Assembly (NCBI GenBank): GCA_003022655.1
Contig: PXSX01000393.1
Coordinates: forward strand, 1-5,974
Direction of reading: 5' to 3'
DNA length: 5,974 nt
From: Bacteroidetes bacterium QH_1_64_81
Lineage (GTDB): Bacteria; Bacteroidota; Rhodothermia; Rhodothermales; Salinibacteraceae
Part shown: positions 5,783 to 5,974 of the stretch, one piece after another
How positions within the stretch are numbered: the stretch's first letter is position 1
Layout: each line of letters starts with the position of its first letter
Position numbers and translations under genes: made by a program
Notes under the pieces: generated by a model
Seen by the model: only the letters and a program-made list of their open reading frames with translations
The model's database searches: none
What the model was told of the DNA's origin: nothing

Positions 5783-5974
5783 TCAAAAGTCGTAACGAAG
5801 CGAGAGGTTGATCTGGCGGCGCGGGCCGGGAAGGATGCCGGTGCTGCCGCTGGCAGACTGATCGCGAGGATTGGAGTGCAGCCGTGAGCCGACGAAAACG
5901 TTGTCCGTCACGTTCTTGGCGGCGAATTGGACCTCCAACGCATCGGATACAGTGTAGACGGCACTGACGTCCAC
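5783..5974 (-). CDS. TonB-dependent receptor, C-terminal end (5' part outside window)
   Basis: The frame is open to the window edge and ends at TGA 5785-5783, showing the last 63 residues of an outer-membrane beta-barrel. The pattern is that of the final barrel strands of TonB-dependent receptors. A strand ends in LEVQFAAKNVTDNVFVGS, matching the common 'NLTD..Y' signature; a loop follows with GILPGPRRQINLSLRYDF, matching the typical 'PGR...L.L.Y.F' end. The terminal Phe is the usual signal for barrel insertion by the BAM complex. Such receptors import iron chelates, cobalamin or oligosaccharides; the substrate cannot be told from this piece. The DUF4856 lipoprotein gene lies downstream on the same strand after 102 bp, so the two may be co-transcribed. 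Confidence 0.88.
   Translation of the reverse strand: MDVSAVYTVSDALEVQFAAKNVTDNVFVGSRLHSNPRDQSASGSTGILPGPRRQINLSLRYDF

Overview
The window is high-GC bacterial DNA whose proteins are rich in Asp and Glu. It carries a TonB-dependent receptor and a DUF4856 lipoprotein, and its start codons mostly lack a clear Shine-Dalgarno sequence. This combination suggests a halophilic member of the Bacteroidota/Rhodothermota, most like Salinibacter. The assignment rests on protein style and remembered family resemblance, not on a database search.

Layout. Plus strand, 2-1424: the C-terminal half of histidyl-tRNA synthetase (hisS), a gutted remnant of a secreted endonuclease/exonuclease/phosphatase-family protein (750-951), and an intact YjbQ/UPF0047 gene (996-1424). 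Only 21 bp (1425-1445) separate yjbQ from the convergent minus-strand block. Minus strand, read right to left from 5974: the C-terminus of a TonB-dependent receptor, a DUF4856 lipoprotein (5680-4307), a broken multi-pass membrane protein of glycosyltransferase (GT-C) type (4177-2683), and an FAD-dependent oxidoreductase resembling UDP-galactopyranose mutase or protoporphyrinogen oxidase (2699-1446).

The centre is the unusual part. The membrane-protein gene ('gene B') ends 17 bp inside the oxidoreductase gene ('gene A'), so the two were once a translationally coupled pair. Gene B is now split by a 325-bp inverted partial copy of gene A ('A-prime', 3057-3381). A-prime matches gene A codons 23-109 at 257 of 262 aligned positions, and all five differences are synonymous third-position changes. 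A-prime also keeps a 63-bp (21-codon) segment that the long copy of gene A lacks. The insert is bounded by the 5-bp direct repeat CGCCA, and removing exactly 325 bp would rejoin gene B in frame.

The result is a 262/325-bp inverted repeat around a 422-bp spacer that contains the gene A start codon. This could permit inversion or gene conversion, or form a long hairpin in the operon mRNA. I see no transposase, integrase, tRNA, rRNA or CRISPR array. The receptor-lipoprotein pair looks like an outer-membrane uptake locus. No stretch over 300 bp lacks a gene or gene remnant.
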